In this document: piece after piece, positions 34,258-43,641 of the stretch
How the letters are laid out: each line of letters opens with the position of its first letter
How positions within the stretch are numbered: position 1 is the stretch's first letter
DNA from: CAZHFW01 sp964531675
Lineage (GTDB): Bacteria > Planctomycetota > Phycisphaerae > Phycisphaerales > UBA1924
Assembly: GCA_964531675.1 (NCBI GenBank)
Contig: CAZHFW010000010.1
Coordinates: 39,473-103,472, forward strand
Direction: 5' to 3'
Length of the DNA: 64,000 nt
The notes under the pieces: generated by a model
What the model saw: the letters and a program-made list of their open reading frames with translations, nothing else
Databases searched by the model: none
What the model was told of the DNA's origin: nothing
Program-made: the position numbers and the translations under genes

Positions 34258-35166
34258 ATGGCGTACGGGCCGCTCGATCTTGCCAGCGCCGATTGCGTCG
34301 TGCAGACGCTCGAGGACGCGGCTCGCGCGTCCCGCGAGGCCAGCTGCCGCAAGGGCTCCCTCGACGTCGTGCACGCGCCCGGGAAGCTCATCGCCACGGG
34401 CGACCTGCACGACAATCCCACCGCTCTGGCCAAGCTCATTCAGGTCGCCGGCCTCTCCGAGGACGCGCCCGCCGATCCCGACCAGGGACCCGTGCACATC
34501 ACGCTCCACGAGATCATCCACTCGGACCGCCTGATCAACGGGATGGACTTCAGTTATCGCGCGCTGGTCCGGGTCGCGGATCTCAAGCGGCGCTTTCCCG
34601 AACGCGTCCACGTCCTGCTCGGCAATCACGAACTCTCCCAGGTCGTCGGCGCCGGCATCGTCAAAGACGGCATCAAGGTCGTCGAGGCCTTCAACGCGGG
34701 CGTGGAATACGTCTTCGGCAGCGAAACCCAGCGCGTCAACGACGCCATCAACACCTTCGTCCGCGCCATGCCTCTGGGGCTGCGCTGCGTGACGCCCCAC
34801 GGCGACATCCTCTGCGCCCACAGCGTGCCCGCGCCCGCCATGATGGGCCGTTTCGATCCCGCGGTTCTTTCCCGTGAGCTCGAAGACGCCGACTACGAGC
34901 CCCGCAAGGGTGCTGCGCATCTGATGGTCTGGGGCCGCCAGTACGACGCCGAACAGCTCGAAGATCTCGTCGAGCGCTGGGGCGTCTCGATGTTCATCCT
35001 CGGGCACGAAAAAGCGGAGAACGGCGTCAAGTTTGTGCCGCCGTGCGCCATCATCCTGAACAGCGACCACGACAAGGGCGTGTATCTGCCCATCGATCTC
35101 GCGCATCCCAAGCGCGCCGCCGAAGTCGCCCAGGATGTGGTCTGGCTCCAGTCCGAAATCGGATGA
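34258..35166 (+). CDS. metallophosphoesterase, divergent PPP-like
   Basis: This 302-residue cytoplasmic protein has a calcineurin-like phosphoesterase pattern: ATGDLHDN (first metal motif), VHVLLGNHELS (GNHE), DILCAHSVPAP and FILGHEKAE for later histidines. The middle GDxVDRG motif of protein phosphatases is not recognisable; HEIIHSDRLINGMD stands at that place. It may reverse the adjacent kinase or hydrolyse another phosphoester. GGAGGCGGGC directly upstream fixes ATG 34258; an earlier GTG at 34246 is inside that site. Confidence in the fold is good, in the substrate low. Confidence 0.8.
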   Translation: MAYGPLDLASADCVVQTLEDAARASREASCRKGSLDVVHAPGKLIATGDLHDNPTALAKLIQVAGLSEDAPADPDQGPVHITLHEIIHSDRLINGMDFSYRALVRVADLKRRFPERVHVLLGNHELSQVVGAGIVKDGIKVVEAFNAGVEYVFGSETQRVNDAINTFVRAMPLGLRCVTPHGDILCAHSVPAPAMMGRFDPAVLSRELEDADYEPRKGAAHLMVWGRQYDAEQLEDLVERWGVSMFILGHEKAENGVKFVPPCAIILNSDHDKGVYLPIDLAHPKRAAEVAQDVVWLQSEIG

Positions 35167-35255
35167 GCGAGTCTTGGCGCACACGAGCATCGAAAGCTAT
35201 TGAGCCAAGCGGCCGTCTGCGTTAGCCTCGTCCGGTCCTTTCAGGAGGCTTCCGG

Positions 35256-36443
35256 ATGAAGGTTTTTGCGTTGCTCTTCGGCTTTGGCGCGTGCGTTCTC
35301 TCCACCTCGATGGCGATTGCCGGTCCGCTCGATCCGCCCGCTGGTCCCATCGCGTCCACCGGCAAGACGCTGAGTCAGATCGAGCCGCGGATCCCTCTCA
35401 GTGCCGCGACCACGCCGGGCGACTCCGACTCGACCTTCAAGATCACCCAGCCCGGCTCGTACTACCTGACGGGCAATCTGCAGCAGATCGGATCAACCAA
35501 CGGCATCGAGATCGCCAGCTCCAACGTGACGATCGACCTCTCCGGTTACACCGTGGCGCCGACGGCCCCGTCTGGCGGCGGATACGGAATCATCGGCTCG
35601 GACCCGAACCTCTCCAACATCACGATCCGCAACGGCATCGTCTCGCGCTGGGCCGTTCAGGGCGTCAGGCTCTCGAGCACCTCCAGAGGCCATCTTGTCG
35701 AGGGCGTCACCACCCAGGGCAATGGGGGCACCGGGATTCTCGTCGGGGACGTCTCGGTCGTGAAGGATTGCGTAGTGTCGGAGAACGGCGGGGACGGGAT
35801 CCAGGTGGGCTTCGGAGGCCTCGTCTCCGGGTGCGTCGCGGGCTTCAACGGTGGGTGGGGCGTGCGCTCCCTGAGCAGCGCGGTCATTGAGAACTGCACG
35901 TCGCACGCCAACGGCGGCGGGATCTATGCAGGCCTCAGGGCCACGGTTTCCGGGTGTCTGGTGAGCGTCTCCGGGATCGCGATTCAGTGTGACGGGATGG
36001 CCACCATCATCGGGTGCTCACTCACGCAGAACGACAGAGGAGTCGACCTCGCGGCGAACTCGCAGATTCTCGACACGCTGGTCGTGCAGTCCCTCAACGG
36101 CGGGATCTTCGCGGGCGACGCTTGCACGATCCGCGGGAACACCGTCGAGACCTCCGGATCCCCCGACACGCCCGCCAGCGGCGGCATCGTCGTCAACGGC
36201 ATCGGATCGCGGATCGAAGGCAACCACATGGTTTCCAACTACCGCGGACTGGTCGTCAATGGCAGCCAGAACATCATCGTCCGCAACACCTGCCGCGCCA
36301 ACTCCACCAACTGGGTCATCGCGGCCAACAACCAGTACGGGCCGATCGTTGACCGCTCCACCGCCTCCACGCCCGCGGTCAATGGCAACACCGCGGCCAG
36401 CACGCTGACGAGCACGGACGCCAACGCCAACTTCACGTACTGA
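35256..36443 (+). CDS. secreted right-handed beta-helix protein
   Basis: This 395-residue protein has a signal peptide ending near IAG and a body of short repeating strands rich in Gly, Asn, Val and Ser, such as ITIRNGIVSRWAVQGVRLSS, VKDCVVSENGGDGIQVG and IEGNHMVSNYRGLVVNG. That is the pattern of pectate-lyase-like right-handed beta-helices (parallel beta-helix repeats). No lyase active site is evident. It may bind or modify polysaccharide at the cell surface. AGGAGG lies 8 nt upstream of the ATG and a TAGCCT box near 35224 gives a leader of about 20 nt. It converges on carB with a gap of only 9 nt. Confidence 0.85.
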   Translation: MKVFALLFGFGACVLSTSMAIAGPLDPPAGPIASTGKTLSQIEPRIPLSAATTPGDSDSTFKITQPGSYYLTGNLQQIGSTNGIEIASSNVTIDLSGYTVAPTAPSGGGYGIIGSDPNLSNITIRNGIVSRWAVQGVRLSSTSRGHLVEGVTTQGNGGTGILVGDVSVVKDCVVSENGGDGIQVGFGGLVSGCVAGFNGGWGVRSLSSAVIENCTSHANGGGIYAGLRATVSGCLVSVSGIAIQCDGMATIIGCSLTQNDRGVDLAANSQILDTLVVQSLNGGIFAGDACTIRGNTVETSGSPDTPASGGIVVNGIGSRIEGNHMVSNYRGLVVNGSQNIIVRNTCRANSTNWVIAANNQYGPIVDRSTASTPAVNGNTAASTLTSTDANANFTY

Positions 36444-36452
36444 TCGGCCTGC

Positions 36453-39400
36453 TCACACCCGCGCGGGGGCCTCGCGCCGGACCGTCTCGACGACCACGCC
36501 CGTCTTGGGCGTCATCGAGAGATAGTCCTGCAACGCCGCGACGTCCCAGTCGCCCGCACGCATCGCCTGGATCGCCCGTGCCGCAGCCAGCGCCGCGGTC
36601 GCGGTGGTGATCATGGGGATGTTCAGGCGCACCGCGGTGGAGCGGATCTTGCCCTCGTCGGTGCCGTAGCCCGTTCGCGTCGGGGTGTTGATGATCAGCG
36701 CGATCTGCTGGTTGGCCATCAGGTCGAGCACGTTGGGACGGGTGCCGCCGGCGATCTTGCGGAGCACCTCGGGCTGGAGCCCGGCCTTCTGGAGCGCCTC
36801 GGCGGTGCCCTCGGTGGCGTAGACCTTGAACCCCATCTCCATCAGGATGCGGATCGGCTCGGCGATGACGGGCTTGTCAAAGGCCCGCACCGAGACGAAC
36901 ACAGCCCCCTTCTTGGGATCGGTGGGAAGCACCTGCCCCGCGGCGAGCTGGCTCTTGGCGAAGGCGATGGGAAGCGAGCGGTCGATGCCCATGACCTCGC
37001 CGGTCGAGCGCATCTCCGGGCCCAGGACCACGTCCACGCCCGGGAACTTGCTGAACGGGAAGACCGACTCCTTCACCGCGTAGTACGAGCGGTCCATCAC
37101 GGGCTCGCTCGCCTTGAGCTGCGAGAGCGTCGCGCCCATCATCACCTTGGCCGCGATCGAGGGCCACGGGATGTGCGTCGCCTTGGACACAAAGGGCACC
37201 GTGCGGCTGGCGCGGGGATTCACTTCGAGCACGTAGATGTGCTCCTTCGCGCCGTCCTGCTTGATCGCCAGCTGGAGGTTCATGAGCCCGCACACGCGAA
37301 GCTCGCGGGCCAGATCCCGCGCCATCACGCGGATGCGCTCCACCGTCTGTTCCGAGAGCGAGTTGTGGGGGAGCGTGCACGCCGAGTCGCCCGAGTGGAT
37401 GCCCGCGTGCTCGATGTGCTCCATGAGTCCCGTCACCAGCGCCTTGCGGTGCCCGCCCGGATTGGCGTCACCCGTCGGCTCGTAGTCCGCGACCACGTCC
37501 ACGTCGCACTCGACCGCTCCGTCCAGGAACTTGTCGATGAGCACCGGGGCCGCGTCGATGTCGCTGATGCGCAGCGCCTTGGTCATGAAGTTCACCAGCG
37601 CGGCGCGATCGGAACAGATCTCCATGCCGCGGCCGCCGAGCACGTAGCTCGGGCGCAGCAGCACCGGATATCCGAGCCGTTCGGCGATCTCGGCCGCCTG
37701 ATCGAGCGAGCGCGCGATCCCCGCGGGCGGGCGCTCAATGTGGAGCTTCTCGAGCAGCGCGTCGAAGCGGTCGCGATCCTCGGCAAGATCGATCGAGTCC
37801 AGGCTGGTTCCGATGATGGGCACGCCGCCTTTGACCAGGCCCGAGGCCAGGTTCAGAGGCGTCTGCCCGCCGAACTGCACGATGGTGCCGTGGACCAGAC
37901 CGCCCTTGGCCTTCATCCACGCGTCGGCGGCCTTGCAGACCTGCGGGTGAAGCGTGTCGAAGTAGTGCTCCCACTTGGGCTCCGGGTCGAGCCCGAGCGA
38001 CATCAGGCGCGGGTTTTTCCCCGAGGGGAAGCGGGCCAGCCAGACGTTGCCCCGGGGATCGACCAGGTTGATCGTCACACCCTCGATCTCGACGCCGTCA
38101 CGCTTGGCGTACCAGCGCGACGCGTCCACGATCGCCAGGCGATCGATCGCCCGCTTCTCGCACTCGGCCTCGAGCTGCGCGAAGAGATCCGAGGGGATCT
38201 CGCAATGGCTCTGGCCTTTGAAGTGCTTGGAGATCTCGTCCTTGGGATCGTGCGCGATCTTCGCCGGCGTCAGCGCCGAGGCGCCGTCAACATGGCTCAG
38301 GTCGATGATCCGCCCGCTGGTCAGCGGGAGGCCATTGAGCCGCTCGATGATGTTGAGCGTGTCCTCGAGCGTGAGAGGCTCGAAGAAGAGCAGGTCCGAC
38401 GTGTCGTAGTCGGTCGAGACCGTCTCCGGGTTGGAGTTGATCATCACCGACTCGAAGCCCATCTGCCGGGCCGCCATCGCGGCGTGCACGCAGCAGTAAT
38501 CGAACTCGATGCCCTGGCCGACGCGGTTGGGCCCGCCGCCGATGATCACGACCTTGGACTTCCCGCTCACGCGGATTTCGTCCTCCGCGAGCGCGATCTT
38601 CCCCGCGGCCGAGGCGATATTCGTCGCGCCGCGCTCGTACGTCGAGTAGTAGTAGGGGGTGACCGCCTCGAACTCCGCAGCACACGTGTCCACGAGCTTG
38701 TAGACAGGCTCGATCCCCAGGCTCTTCCGCCGGGCGCGGACCGTGAGCACCGTCTCGGGCGTGATCTTGCCCAGGTACACGTTGGCCAGCTGCGCATCGG
38801 AGTACCCGTGCTGCTTGGCCTTGAAGAAGACCTCCGCGGGAACGTCTTCGAGCTTCTTGTACGAGAGCAGCACGTCCTCGAACTGCACGAGCTGCTGGAT
38901 CTGATCCAGGAAGAACGGATCGATGCGGGTCGCCTGATGGATGCGATCGATCGACCAGCCCATCTTCAGCGCGTAGCGCACGTAGTAGAGGCGTCCCTGG
39001 GAAGGCACCGAGAGCTTGCGCTCGAGCTTGTCCTCGGGGATGGGCCACTCGACGGGCTGCCCATCGGCGGTGCGCCCGCCGTGCTCGGCGGCGCGGACCG
39101 ACGCGAGCCACTTGTCGTTGCGGTCCAGCCCCAGGCCGAACCGCTTGACGTCCATCGAGCGGATGACCTTCTGGAGCGACTCCTTGAGCGTGCGGCCGAT
39201 GGCCATCGCCTCACCCACCGACTTCATCTGCGTCGTGAGCGTCTCGTCCGCCTCCGGGAACTTCTCGAACGTCCAGCGCGGCATCTTGGTCACGATGTAG
39301 TCGATCGTGGGCTCGAAGCACGCCGAGGTGGTCCCGGTGATGTCGTTGCGCAGCTCGTCGAGCGTGTACCCGATCGCGAGCTTGGCCGCGATCTTGGCGA

Positions 39401-40397
39401 TCGGGAAGCCCGTCGCCTTGGACGCCAGCGCCGAGGAGCGCGACACGCGCGGGTTCATCTCGACGACGACCATCTCGAAGGGCTTGGTCCCGTCGGGGCG
39501 GGGCTTGGGGTTGGGATTGACCGCGAACTGCACGTTGGAGCCGCCGGTCTCGACGCCGACGGCGCGCATGATGGCGAGCGCCGCGTCGCGCATCGCCTGG
39601 TATTCCTTGTCGGTGAGCGTGAGGATGGGCGCGACGGTGATGGAGTCACCCGTGTGCACGCCCATGGCGTCGATGTTCTCGATGCCGCAGACGATGATGC
39701 AGTTGTCCTTCTTGTCGCGGACGACCTCGAGCTCGTATTCCTTCCAGCCGATGACGGACTGGTCGATCTGGACCTGCTGGATCATCGAGGCGCGCAGGCC
39801 GCGCGTGACGATGTCGATGAACTCCTCGCGGTTGTACGCGATGCCGCCGCCGGTGCCGCCGAGCGTGAACGCGGGACGGATGATGGCCGGGAGGCCGATC
39901 TGGTTGAGGAAGTCCAGGGCGTCGTCAAGGGTCTTGACGGTCTTGGCGTTGGGGAGCTTGAGCCCGAGGCCTTCGCAGATGTCCTTGAAGGCCTGGCGGT
40001 CTTCGGCGCGGTGGATGACCTCGCGGTTGGCGCCGATCATCTCGACGCCGAACTCCTTGAGCGTGCCGTTGTCGAACAGGGCGCAGGCGCAGTTCAGCGC
40101 GGTCTGACCGCCCAGCGTGGGAAGGATCGCGTCGATGCGCGGGCCGAGCTCGGCTTCCTTCTTGATGATCTTGCGGACCGCTTCGGGCGTGATGGGCTCG
40201 ATGTAGGTGCGATCCGAGAACGCCGGATCGGTCATGATCGTCGCAGGGTTGGAGTTGACCAGGACGATCCGGTACCCCTCGGCCTTCAGGGCCTTGCAGG
40301 CCTGCGTGCCCGAGTAGTCGAACTCGCAGCCCTGGCCGATGACGATCGGGCCGGAGCCCAGGACGAGGATGGTCTTGATGTCGGTGCGCTTTGGCAT
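36453..40397 (-). CDS. carB: carbamoyl-phosphate synthase large subunit, with large insertion
   Basis: CarB makes carbamoyl phosphate from ammonia, bicarbonate and two ATP for pyrimidine and arginine synthesis. The 1314-residue protein has the two homologous ATP-grasp halves (ILVLGSGPIVIGQGCEFDYSG near the start; VVIIGGGPNRVGQGIEFDYC near the middle) and the C-terminal allosteric domain. It is about 240 residues longer than typical CarB. Most of the excess lies at about residues 690-832, between EDTLNIIERLN and HGTIVQFGGQTPLNLA, with a smaller insert near 430-450. The reading frame is unbroken. ATG 40397 begins MPKRTDIKTI as in other CarB proteins; an open frame further upstream is spurious. 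carA is not in the window. Confidence 0.96.
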   Translation of the reverse strand: MPKRTDIKTILVLGSGPIVIGQGCEFDYSGTQACKALKAEGYRIVLVNSNPATIMTDPAFSDRTYIEPITPEAVRKIIKKEAELGPRIDAILPTLGGQTALNCACALFDNGTLKEFGVEMIGANREVIHRAEDRQAFKDICEGLGLKLPNAKTVKTLDDALDFLNQIGLPAIIRPAFTLGGTGGGIAYNREEFIDIVTRGLRASMIQQVQIDQSVIGWKEYELEVVRDKKDNCIIVCGIENIDAMGVHTGDSITVAPILTLTDKEYQAMRDAALAIMRAVGVETGGSNVQFAVNPNPKPRPDGTKPFEMVVVEMNPRVSRSSALASKATGFPIAKIAAKLAIGYTLDELRNDITGTTSACFEPTIDYIVTKMPRWTFEKFPEADETLTTQMKSVGEAMAIGRTLKESLQKVIRSMDVKRFGLGLDRNDKWLASVRAAEHGGRTADGQPVEWPIPEDKLERKLSVPSQGRLYYVRYALKMGWSIDRIHQATRIDPFFLDQIQQLVQFEDVLLSYKKLEDVPAEVFFKAKQHGYSDAQLANVYLGKITPETVLTVRARRKSLGIEPVYKLVDTCAAEFEAVTPYYYSTYERGATNIASAAGKIALAEDEIRVSGKSKVVIIGGGPNRVGQGIEFDYCCVHAAMAARQMGFESVMINSNPETVSTDYDTSDLLFFEPLTLEDTLNIIERLNGLPLTSGRIIDLSHVDGASALTPAKIAHDPKDEISKHFKGQSHCEIPSDLFAQLEAECEKRAIDRLAIVDASRWYAKRDGVEIEGVTINLVDPRGNVWLARFPSGKNPRLMSLGLDPEPKWEHYFDTLHPQVCKAADAWMKAKGGLVHGTIVQFGGQTPLNLASGLVKGGVPIIGTSLDSIDLAEDRDRFDALLEKLHIERPPAGIARSLDQAAEIAERLGYPVLLRPSYVLGGRGMEICSDRAALVNFMTKALRISDIDAAPVLIDKFLDGAVECDVDVVADYEPTGDANPGGHRKALVTGLMEHIEHAGIHSGDSACTLPHNSLSEQTVERIRVMARDLARELRVCGLMNLQLAIKQDGAKEHIYVLEVNPRASRTVPFVSKATHIPWPSIAAKVMMGATLSQLKASEPVMDRSYYAVKESVFPFSKFPGVDVVLGPEMRSTGEVMGIDRSLPIAFAKSQLAAGQVLPTDPKKGAVFVSVRAFDKPVIAEPIRILMEMGFKVYATEGTAEALQKAGLQPEVLRKIAGGTRPNVLDLMANQQIALIINTPTRTGYGTDEGKIRSTAVRLNIPMITTATAALAAARAIQAMRAGDWDVAALQDYLSMTPKTGVVVETVRREAPARV

Positions 40398-40727
40398 CGT
40401 GTCTGGCCGTCCCCCGCGCGCCGGGTGTGCCGGCGCGGAGTGAATGAATATGCGTTGGCGGTCCGCGGCCGTTGCGCGACCCCCAATGGCGCGCAAACTC
40501 CGTGAGGATAGACCCCGCAGGCCGCATGTCGAGCCTGGGGGGCTCGCCACGCCCCCGATCGCGCAACCGACAGGCAGAAATGTGCCGCAGGACCGCTCTT
40601 GTGCGCACGCATCCGACGCTCCGGAACCGAACCAGACCAGCCGCGTCAGACTTGTTAGTGAATACAAACAGCGACCGAAGCCGGTTGGGATCGGGTCCCG
40701 CCGCCTCGCCTCGCCGGAGTTTCTCCC
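40398..40727. promoter_or_regulatory. carB upstream region with candidate promoter
   Basis: The 330-bp divergent gap holds a TATCCT hexamer on the minus strand (40505-40510), about 108 nt before the carB ATG. It also holds a GC-rich hairpin (GCGCCGG / CCGGCGC) in the resulting leader near 40412-40440. On the other strand an A/T-rich patch (TTAGTGAATACAAAC near 40653) could serve the small membrane protein gene. No pyrimidine-responsive attenuator is recognised. Confidence 0.4.
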
Positions 40728-40967
40728 GTGCAGGACAACACCTTGGCCCTGGTCCGCTCGATCAACCGCTTCTGCTCCTTCGGCGCCCTGATCTGCGTGG
40801 CGCTTGGGGCGGCCATTTCCATCGGCATGATCCGGGCTGCCGACGTCCGCGAGACTTTTTCTCGCATGCTGGCCACGGTGGGCGTGCTCTTCCTGGCCTC
40901 CCTTCTGACCATGGCGGTGAACAGCTCGCTGGCCAACTTCGGGCGTCGTGAGGGCAGCGGGGACTGA
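40728..40967 (+). CDS. small two-helix membrane protein
   Basis: This 79-residue hydrophobic protein has two predicted membrane helices (CSFGALICVALGAAISIGMI and MLATVGVLFLASLLTMAV) joined by a charged loop, and a short basic C-terminus. No family is recognised. It starts with GTG; no clear Shine-Dalgarno sequence is present. It lies 123 nt before the sigma factor gene on the same strand and may or may not belong with it. Confidence 0.6.
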   Translation: MQDNTLALVRSINRFCSFGALICVALGAAISIGMIRAADVRETFSRMLATVGVLFLASLLTMAVNSSLANFGRREGSGD

Positions 40968-41090
40968 ACCGCACCGGGCCCGGGTGCGCCCGTGCATACT
41001 GATGAAGTTCGATGACCGGACTTGATGCCGTCGGTTTCGCGGCGTCCTTGTCCGTGTGGCCCGCTGTTTCCGACATCCCCCGTCCCGAGG

Positions 41091-41708
41091 ATGACCGACC
41101 TGGCCATGACGCCGACGCCAGCGACAAGCCCCCGGCCGGTCACGCCCGCGGTCGATCCGATCGACTGGGAGGCCCTCGCGCAGCGGCTGCGCCGGTACAG
41201 CCTGGCGCTGACCCGCGACGTGCACGAGGCCGAGGACCTGGCCCAGCAGACCATCGCCGCGATGCTCCTCACCCGGAGCAGCGCGGAGTCCAAGCCTCCA
41301 GCAGACCCCGATGCGTACGCGATCACCGTCGCGACACGCCGCTGGATCTCGCAGCAGCGTTCGTTCAAACGCCTGGCGGCCCGGTTGGCCAGGTTCTCGA
41401 TCGGCCGCCCCGCGTGGTCCGAGCCTGCCGCGACCAACCTGGAGCGATTCGAGGATCAGCAGCGCGCCGATCGGGCGATCCGAGCCCTTCCGCCGCTGCA
41501 GCGGGCCATCTTCGTGCTCCGCGTGATCGAAGGTCAGGATTACGCCGCCATCGCCCAGACGCTCGGGTGCGAAGTGGGGGCGGTGCGTTCGAGCCTGCAC
41601 CTCGCACGAGCGCGATTGCGACAAGCCTTGGGCGAACCTGACGAACCAGCGACCACGCCATCCACCGAACCGGCATCGAGCGAGCGAAAGGAGGTCCGAC
41701 GTGTCTGA
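41091..41708 (+). CDS. ECF-like RNA polymerase sigma factor
   Basis: This 205-residue sigma factor has region 2 (SLALTRDVHEAEDLAQQTIA, residues about 35-60) and region 4 with LPPLQRAIFVLRVIEGQDY and the helix-turn-helix IAQTLGCEVGAVRSSLHLAR. Region 3 is missing, as in extracytoplasmic-function factors. It should redirect transcription in response to a signal held by the membrane protein encoded next, whose GTG overlaps this stop by 8 nt. The start is uncertain between ATG 41091 and ATG 41106; neither has a good ribosome site. Confidence 0.85.
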   Translation: MTDLAMTPTPATSPRPVTPAVDPIDWEALAQRLRRYSLALTRDVHEAEDLAQQTIAAMLLTRSSAESKPPADPDAYAITVATRRWISQQRSFKRLAARLARFSIGRPAWSEPAATNLERFEDQQRADRAIRALPPLQRAIFVLRVIEGQDYAAIAQTLGCEVGAVRSSLHLARARLRQALGEPDEPATTPSTEPASSERKEVRRV

Positions 41709-42585
41709 AGCCAAGCCCATGAACGCGAACGCCGGGGCCTCTCGCTGGACGCTGGAAGAGATCGAGCTCTACCAAGATGGCGAGCTCGAGCCCGCGCGGG
41801 CCGCTGAGCTGGACGCAGCACTGGCCACCGATGCGGATCTGCGCCGCCGTCTGGCGCGGGTGCAGGCGCTCGATCACTTCGCGGGTGTGACGCTCCGGAC
41901 CGCGCCGATGCCCGCGCCCACGAAGGCCCGGGCCGGGCTGCTGCGCTGGGGCGCGGGCCTTGTCGTCATCGCAGCATTGCTGGCCTTGATGTTGCTCCCC
42001 GCCCGCGTTCCGGTGTCCTTCCCGAGCCCGACGCCGGGGCCGATCGGCAGCGTCGATCCTCCGGCCAGATCGTCCGTGCCCGAGCTGCTCGACGCTGCGG
42101 GCGTCAAGGTCCTGGCGAGCTTTGAGGTCGTGAAGCCCAAGCGTTCCAGTCCCGCACGGCCGCCGCGTTCCCACGCGTTCGAGCCCGAAACGCCCGTCGT
42201 CACCGAGCCTCAGCCTGCTGCACTTCCGACTCAGCTCGCCTCGGGCGATGTCGACGGCGCGCTGGCGAGCCTGCGTTCGGCCACACCCGCACAGCGTGAT
42301 GCGGCCCTCTCCACCATCGGCGCCACGCTCCGCTCCGCGATGACCGTGGAAAGCGTGCTCGACAAGCTCTCGCCCTCGGAACAACTCGACGTCTGCGCCG
42401 TGTGGGCCCGCGAGCCACGTCTCCGTCCGGTCACCTTCGCAAGGCTCGCCCAGCTCCAGTCCAACCCCGAGCTCCGCGATCGTGTCGCGGCACTCGCATC
42501 CCAGCTCTCCGAATCCCGTGAACTGCTCGCGTGGGTCCGGTCCTACGGCCTGCGCACACCCGGCGCTCTCCCGCAAGCGGGCTGA
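41701..42585 (+). CDS. probable anti-sigma factor, membrane-anchored
   Basis: This 294-residue protein has an N-terminal cytoplasmic domain like RskA/zinc-less anti-sigma domains (IELYQDGELEPARAAELDAAL, then DADLRRRLARVQALDHF), one membrane helix at about 80-100, and a proline-rich extracytoplasmic part with a helical C-terminal domain. A zinc-binding HxxxCxxC is absent. The overlap with the sigma gene and an excellent AAAGGAGGT site before GTG 41701 fit tight coupling of a sigma/anti-sigma pair. The signal and the regulon are unknown. Confidence 0.78.
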   Translation: MSEAKPMNANAGASRWTLEEIELYQDGELEPARAAELDAALATDADLRRRLARVQALDHFAGVTLRTAPMPAPTKARAGLLRWGAGLVVIAALLALMLLPARVPVSFPSPTPGPIGSVDPPARSSVPELLDAAGVKVLASFEVVKPKRSSPARPPRSHAFEPETPVVTEPQPAALPTQLASGDVDGALASLRSATPAQRDAALSTIGATLRSAMTVESVLDKLSPSEQLDVCAVWAREPRLRPVTFARLAQLQSNPELRDRVAALASQLSESRELLAWVRSYGLRTPGALPQAG

Positions 42586-42629
42586 GCCCACGCACTCCAA
42601 CGACACACCGATCATCCAAGGGAGATCTC

Positions 42630-43556
42630 ATGCAACGCCCCGCCCGACTCGTCCTCCTCGGAACCATGCTCACGCTGGCCGCTCCGCTCGCCCTCGCGCA
42701 GACCGCGGGAGGCAAGCCCGCTGCGATCGATCCCGTGGTCGCCAAGCCCGCAGACCCGGCCGGCGCGAGTGCACAGCCGGCGCAGGGCCAGCCGACCGAA
42801 GGCGTCCAGAGCGATTACGACTACCGCATCGTGCAGGTCTACGACCTCTCCTCGCTCGCTGCATCACTCAGCGGGCCCGATCTCCCGCCTGGACAGGTCG
42901 AGAGCAAGCTCGTCGAGGCGCTCTCCCAGGAGTTCGACCTCCACGTGAGCCCGATCACGCGCTCGATCTATCTGATCGGCTGCTCGACTCCCACCCACGC
43001 GCGCATCGCCGACCTGCTCGCGCAGCTCCGCGTGAACTCCGCCGAGCGCTTCCGCGTGCAGCTCGTCACGCTCACGCTCCCCAACGACAAAGTGCCCCCG
43101 ATCGGCTCCACGCTCGCGTTCGCGTCATCCTCCACCGGCAGCCGCGTCGACCACATCGTCCAGCAGCGCAGCAGCACGATGTTCGAGTGCTCAAAGTCCG
43201 AAACCTACATCGCCGATTGGCAGCCCATCGTCGGCAACGACTCGGTCGGCTATCAGCCTCTCTCCAAGACCACGACCAGCGGCGTCAACGCCCGCATCTA
43301 CTTGGGCACCGCCAGCAGCAGCGACGTTGAGATCCGCATGGACGGCGAGGTCGTCGATTCGAAAGTCGCCAACATCGAACTCCCGCTGGCCCAAGGCGGC
43401 GCCAAGCTCACCATCGGCCTCCCCATGACCCAGCGCCGTTCGGTCCACGCCGAAACCGTGGTCCCCATGGGTGCGCCCACCGTGCTCAGCGTCTCGACCG
43501 GGTTCGAGCCCGACGAGTCCCTGGTCACCATCGCCAGGATCGAACGCGTGAAGTAA
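42630..43556 (+). CDS. exported protein of unknown function
   Basis: This 308-residue protein has a signal peptide (cleavage near ALAQT). A Pro/Ala linker precedes YDYRIVQVYDLSSLAASLSG and a region with ITRSIYLIGCSTPTHARIADLLAQLRV, which resembles the small alpha/beta secretin N-domain or STN-like repeats. A beta-rich C-terminal half follows. No secretin pore domain is present. AAGGGAGA before the ATG is a good ribosome site. It follows the anti-sigma gene by 44 nt and may be an output or sensor of that system. Confidence 0.7.
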   Translation: MQRPARLVLLGTMLTLAAPLALAQTAGGKPAAIDPVVAKPADPAGASAQPAQGQPTEGVQSDYDYRIVQVYDLSSLAASLSGPDLPPGQVESKLVEALSQEFDLHVSPITRSIYLIGCSTPTHARIADLLAQLRVNSAERFRVQLVTLTLPNDKVPPIGSTLAFASSSTGSRVDHIVQQRSSTMFECSKSETYIADWQPIVGNDSVGYQPLSKTTTSGVNARIYLGTASSSDVEIRMDGEVVDSKVANIELPLAQGGAKLTIGLPMTQRRSVHAETVVPMGAPTVLSVSTGFEPDESLVTIARIERVK

Positions 43557-43630
43557 TCCCGCGGCCCGATCGATTCAGCCCAGGCAAGACACCGCGGGCG
43601 GTGCGCAGCGTGCGTGCCGCCCGCTGGCCA

Positions 43631-43636
43631 TATCCT
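43631..43636 (+). promoter_or_regulatory. -10 box 5 nt before the ispD ATG
   Basis: TATCCT, then GATTC, then ATG 43642, without a Shine-Dalgarno sequence. The expected start of transcription is the A of the start codon. Confidence 0.6.
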
Positions 43637-43641
43637 GATTC

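Noticed and set aside
37173..40505. Very long open frame antisense to carB
   Set aside because: It mirrors the carB codons in a GC-rich gene where stop codons are rare on the opposite strand; its product is an Arg/Asp/Val-rich composition without domains, while carB is unmistakable.
40398..41720. N-terminal extension of carB of about 440 codons
   Set aside because: The frame is open by chance through the promoter region and antisense to the sigma factor gene; MPKRTDIKTI is the normal CarB start.
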